Assembly (NCBI GenBank): GCA_003520365.1
Contig: DOUW01000383.1
Location: 1 to 5,136 of the forward strand
DNA from: Massilia sp.
GTDB taxonomy: Bacteria > Pseudomonadota > Gammaproteobacteria > Burkholderiales > Burkholderiaceae_D
Direction: 5' to 3'
DNA: 5,136 nt
A model generated the notes under the pieces. It was not told the origin of the DNA and did not search any database. It saw only the letters and a list, made by a program, of their open reading frames with translations. This document shows, one piece after another, positions 4,905 through 5,136 of the stretch (within the stretch, counting starts at the first letter, position 1; each line of letters begins with the position of its first letter). A program made the translations under genes and the position numbers.

Positions 4905-5136
4905 CGCCCTACCTGGTCAGCATCGACCTCGGCACCACGAACACGGTGCTGGCCTACGCCGCACCGGGGGCACAAGAGGTCGAATTGTTCACCATCGAGC
5001 AGCTGGTGGCGCCCGGCGAAGTGGCCGGGCAGCCGCTGCTGCCCTCGAACCGCTACCACCCGGCCGAAGGGGAGCTCGCGGCCGGCGAACTGCAGCTGCC
5101 CTGGCTGCTGCCCGACGTGGCGGGCCGGGGGGAGGG
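4901..5136 (+). CDS. Second Hsp70 family protein, 3'-truncated by window end
   Basis: A GTG at 4901 overlaps the TGA of the first Hsp70 (4902-4904) as GTGA and opens a frame that runs off the window end; 78 full codons are seen. The protein starts MTPYLVSIDLGTTNTVLAYA, the Hsp70 phosphate-1 signature (IDLGTTNT, 8-15, D9), followed by LLPSNRYH (46-53), equivalent to DnaK's TPSIIAY strand. It shares GELQLPW (62-68) with GELALPW of the upstream Hsp70, so the two are members of one divergent subgroup rather than one being DnaK. Only a weak ribosome site (GAGG, 4893-4896) precedes the GTG, consistent with translational coupling. In clusters of this kind that I recall, the second Hsp70 is long and carries a C-terminal DUF3731 region; that part is outside the window and cannot be checked. 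Confidence 0.88.
   Translation, partial: MTPYLVSIDLGTTNTVLAYAAPGAQEVELFTIEQLVAPGEVAGQPLLPSNRYHPAEGELAAGELQLPWLLPDVAGRGE

Noticed and set aside
1..5136. CRISPR array, tRNA/rRNA, insertion sequence or phage attachment site
   Set aside because: No regularly spaced repeats, cloverleaf-like segment, transposase motifs or terminal inverted repeats were seen on either strand.

Overview
The window is uniformly GC-rich DNA with strong G/C preference at third codon positions. It starts inside one gene and stops inside another, so it may be a short contig or an internal slice. The gene content suggests a betaproteobacterium, most likely of the Massilia/Duganella/Telluria group (Oxalobacteraceae). The grounds are a PHA-granule phasin starting MFPFSSSVTPAVR and a DUF2760–Hsp70–Hsp70 cluster. 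This placement is inference from recognition, not a database result.

Left part (1-1356, + strand). The C-terminal three quarters of a polytopic membrane protein of the putative Na+/H+ antiporter family is followed, 10 bases later and behind a clear Shine-Dalgarno, by a small HepT-like (DUF86/HEPN) protein. No MntA nucleotidyltransferase partner is visible. The HepT signature is degraded: the usual R-x4-H-x-Y is not in register and its tyrosine is absent.

Middle (1357-2451). A 62-bp convergent gap with a stem-loop separates the HepT-like gene from a phasin gene on the - strand. Upstream of the phasin lies a 394-bp divergent intergenic region. It holds an A/T-richer island, short direct repeats, a perfect GC hairpin just upstream of the phasin ribosome-binding site, and an extended -10-like promoter for the rightward operon.

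Right part (2452-5136, + strand). A tightly packed operon encodes a DUF2760 protein, a divergent Hsp70-family ATPase (615 aa) and the start of a second, paralogous Hsp70. Both junctions are 4-base GTGA overlaps in which a GTG start overlaps the upstream TGA stop. The first Hsp70 keeps the nucleotide-binding signatures of DnaK but has a short, unusual C-terminal region with no recognisable helical lid. The DUF2760 protein and two non-identical Hsp70-like ATPases are probably made together and may form one complex. To my knowledge this trio has no established function, and it is the best candidate here for an undescribed system.
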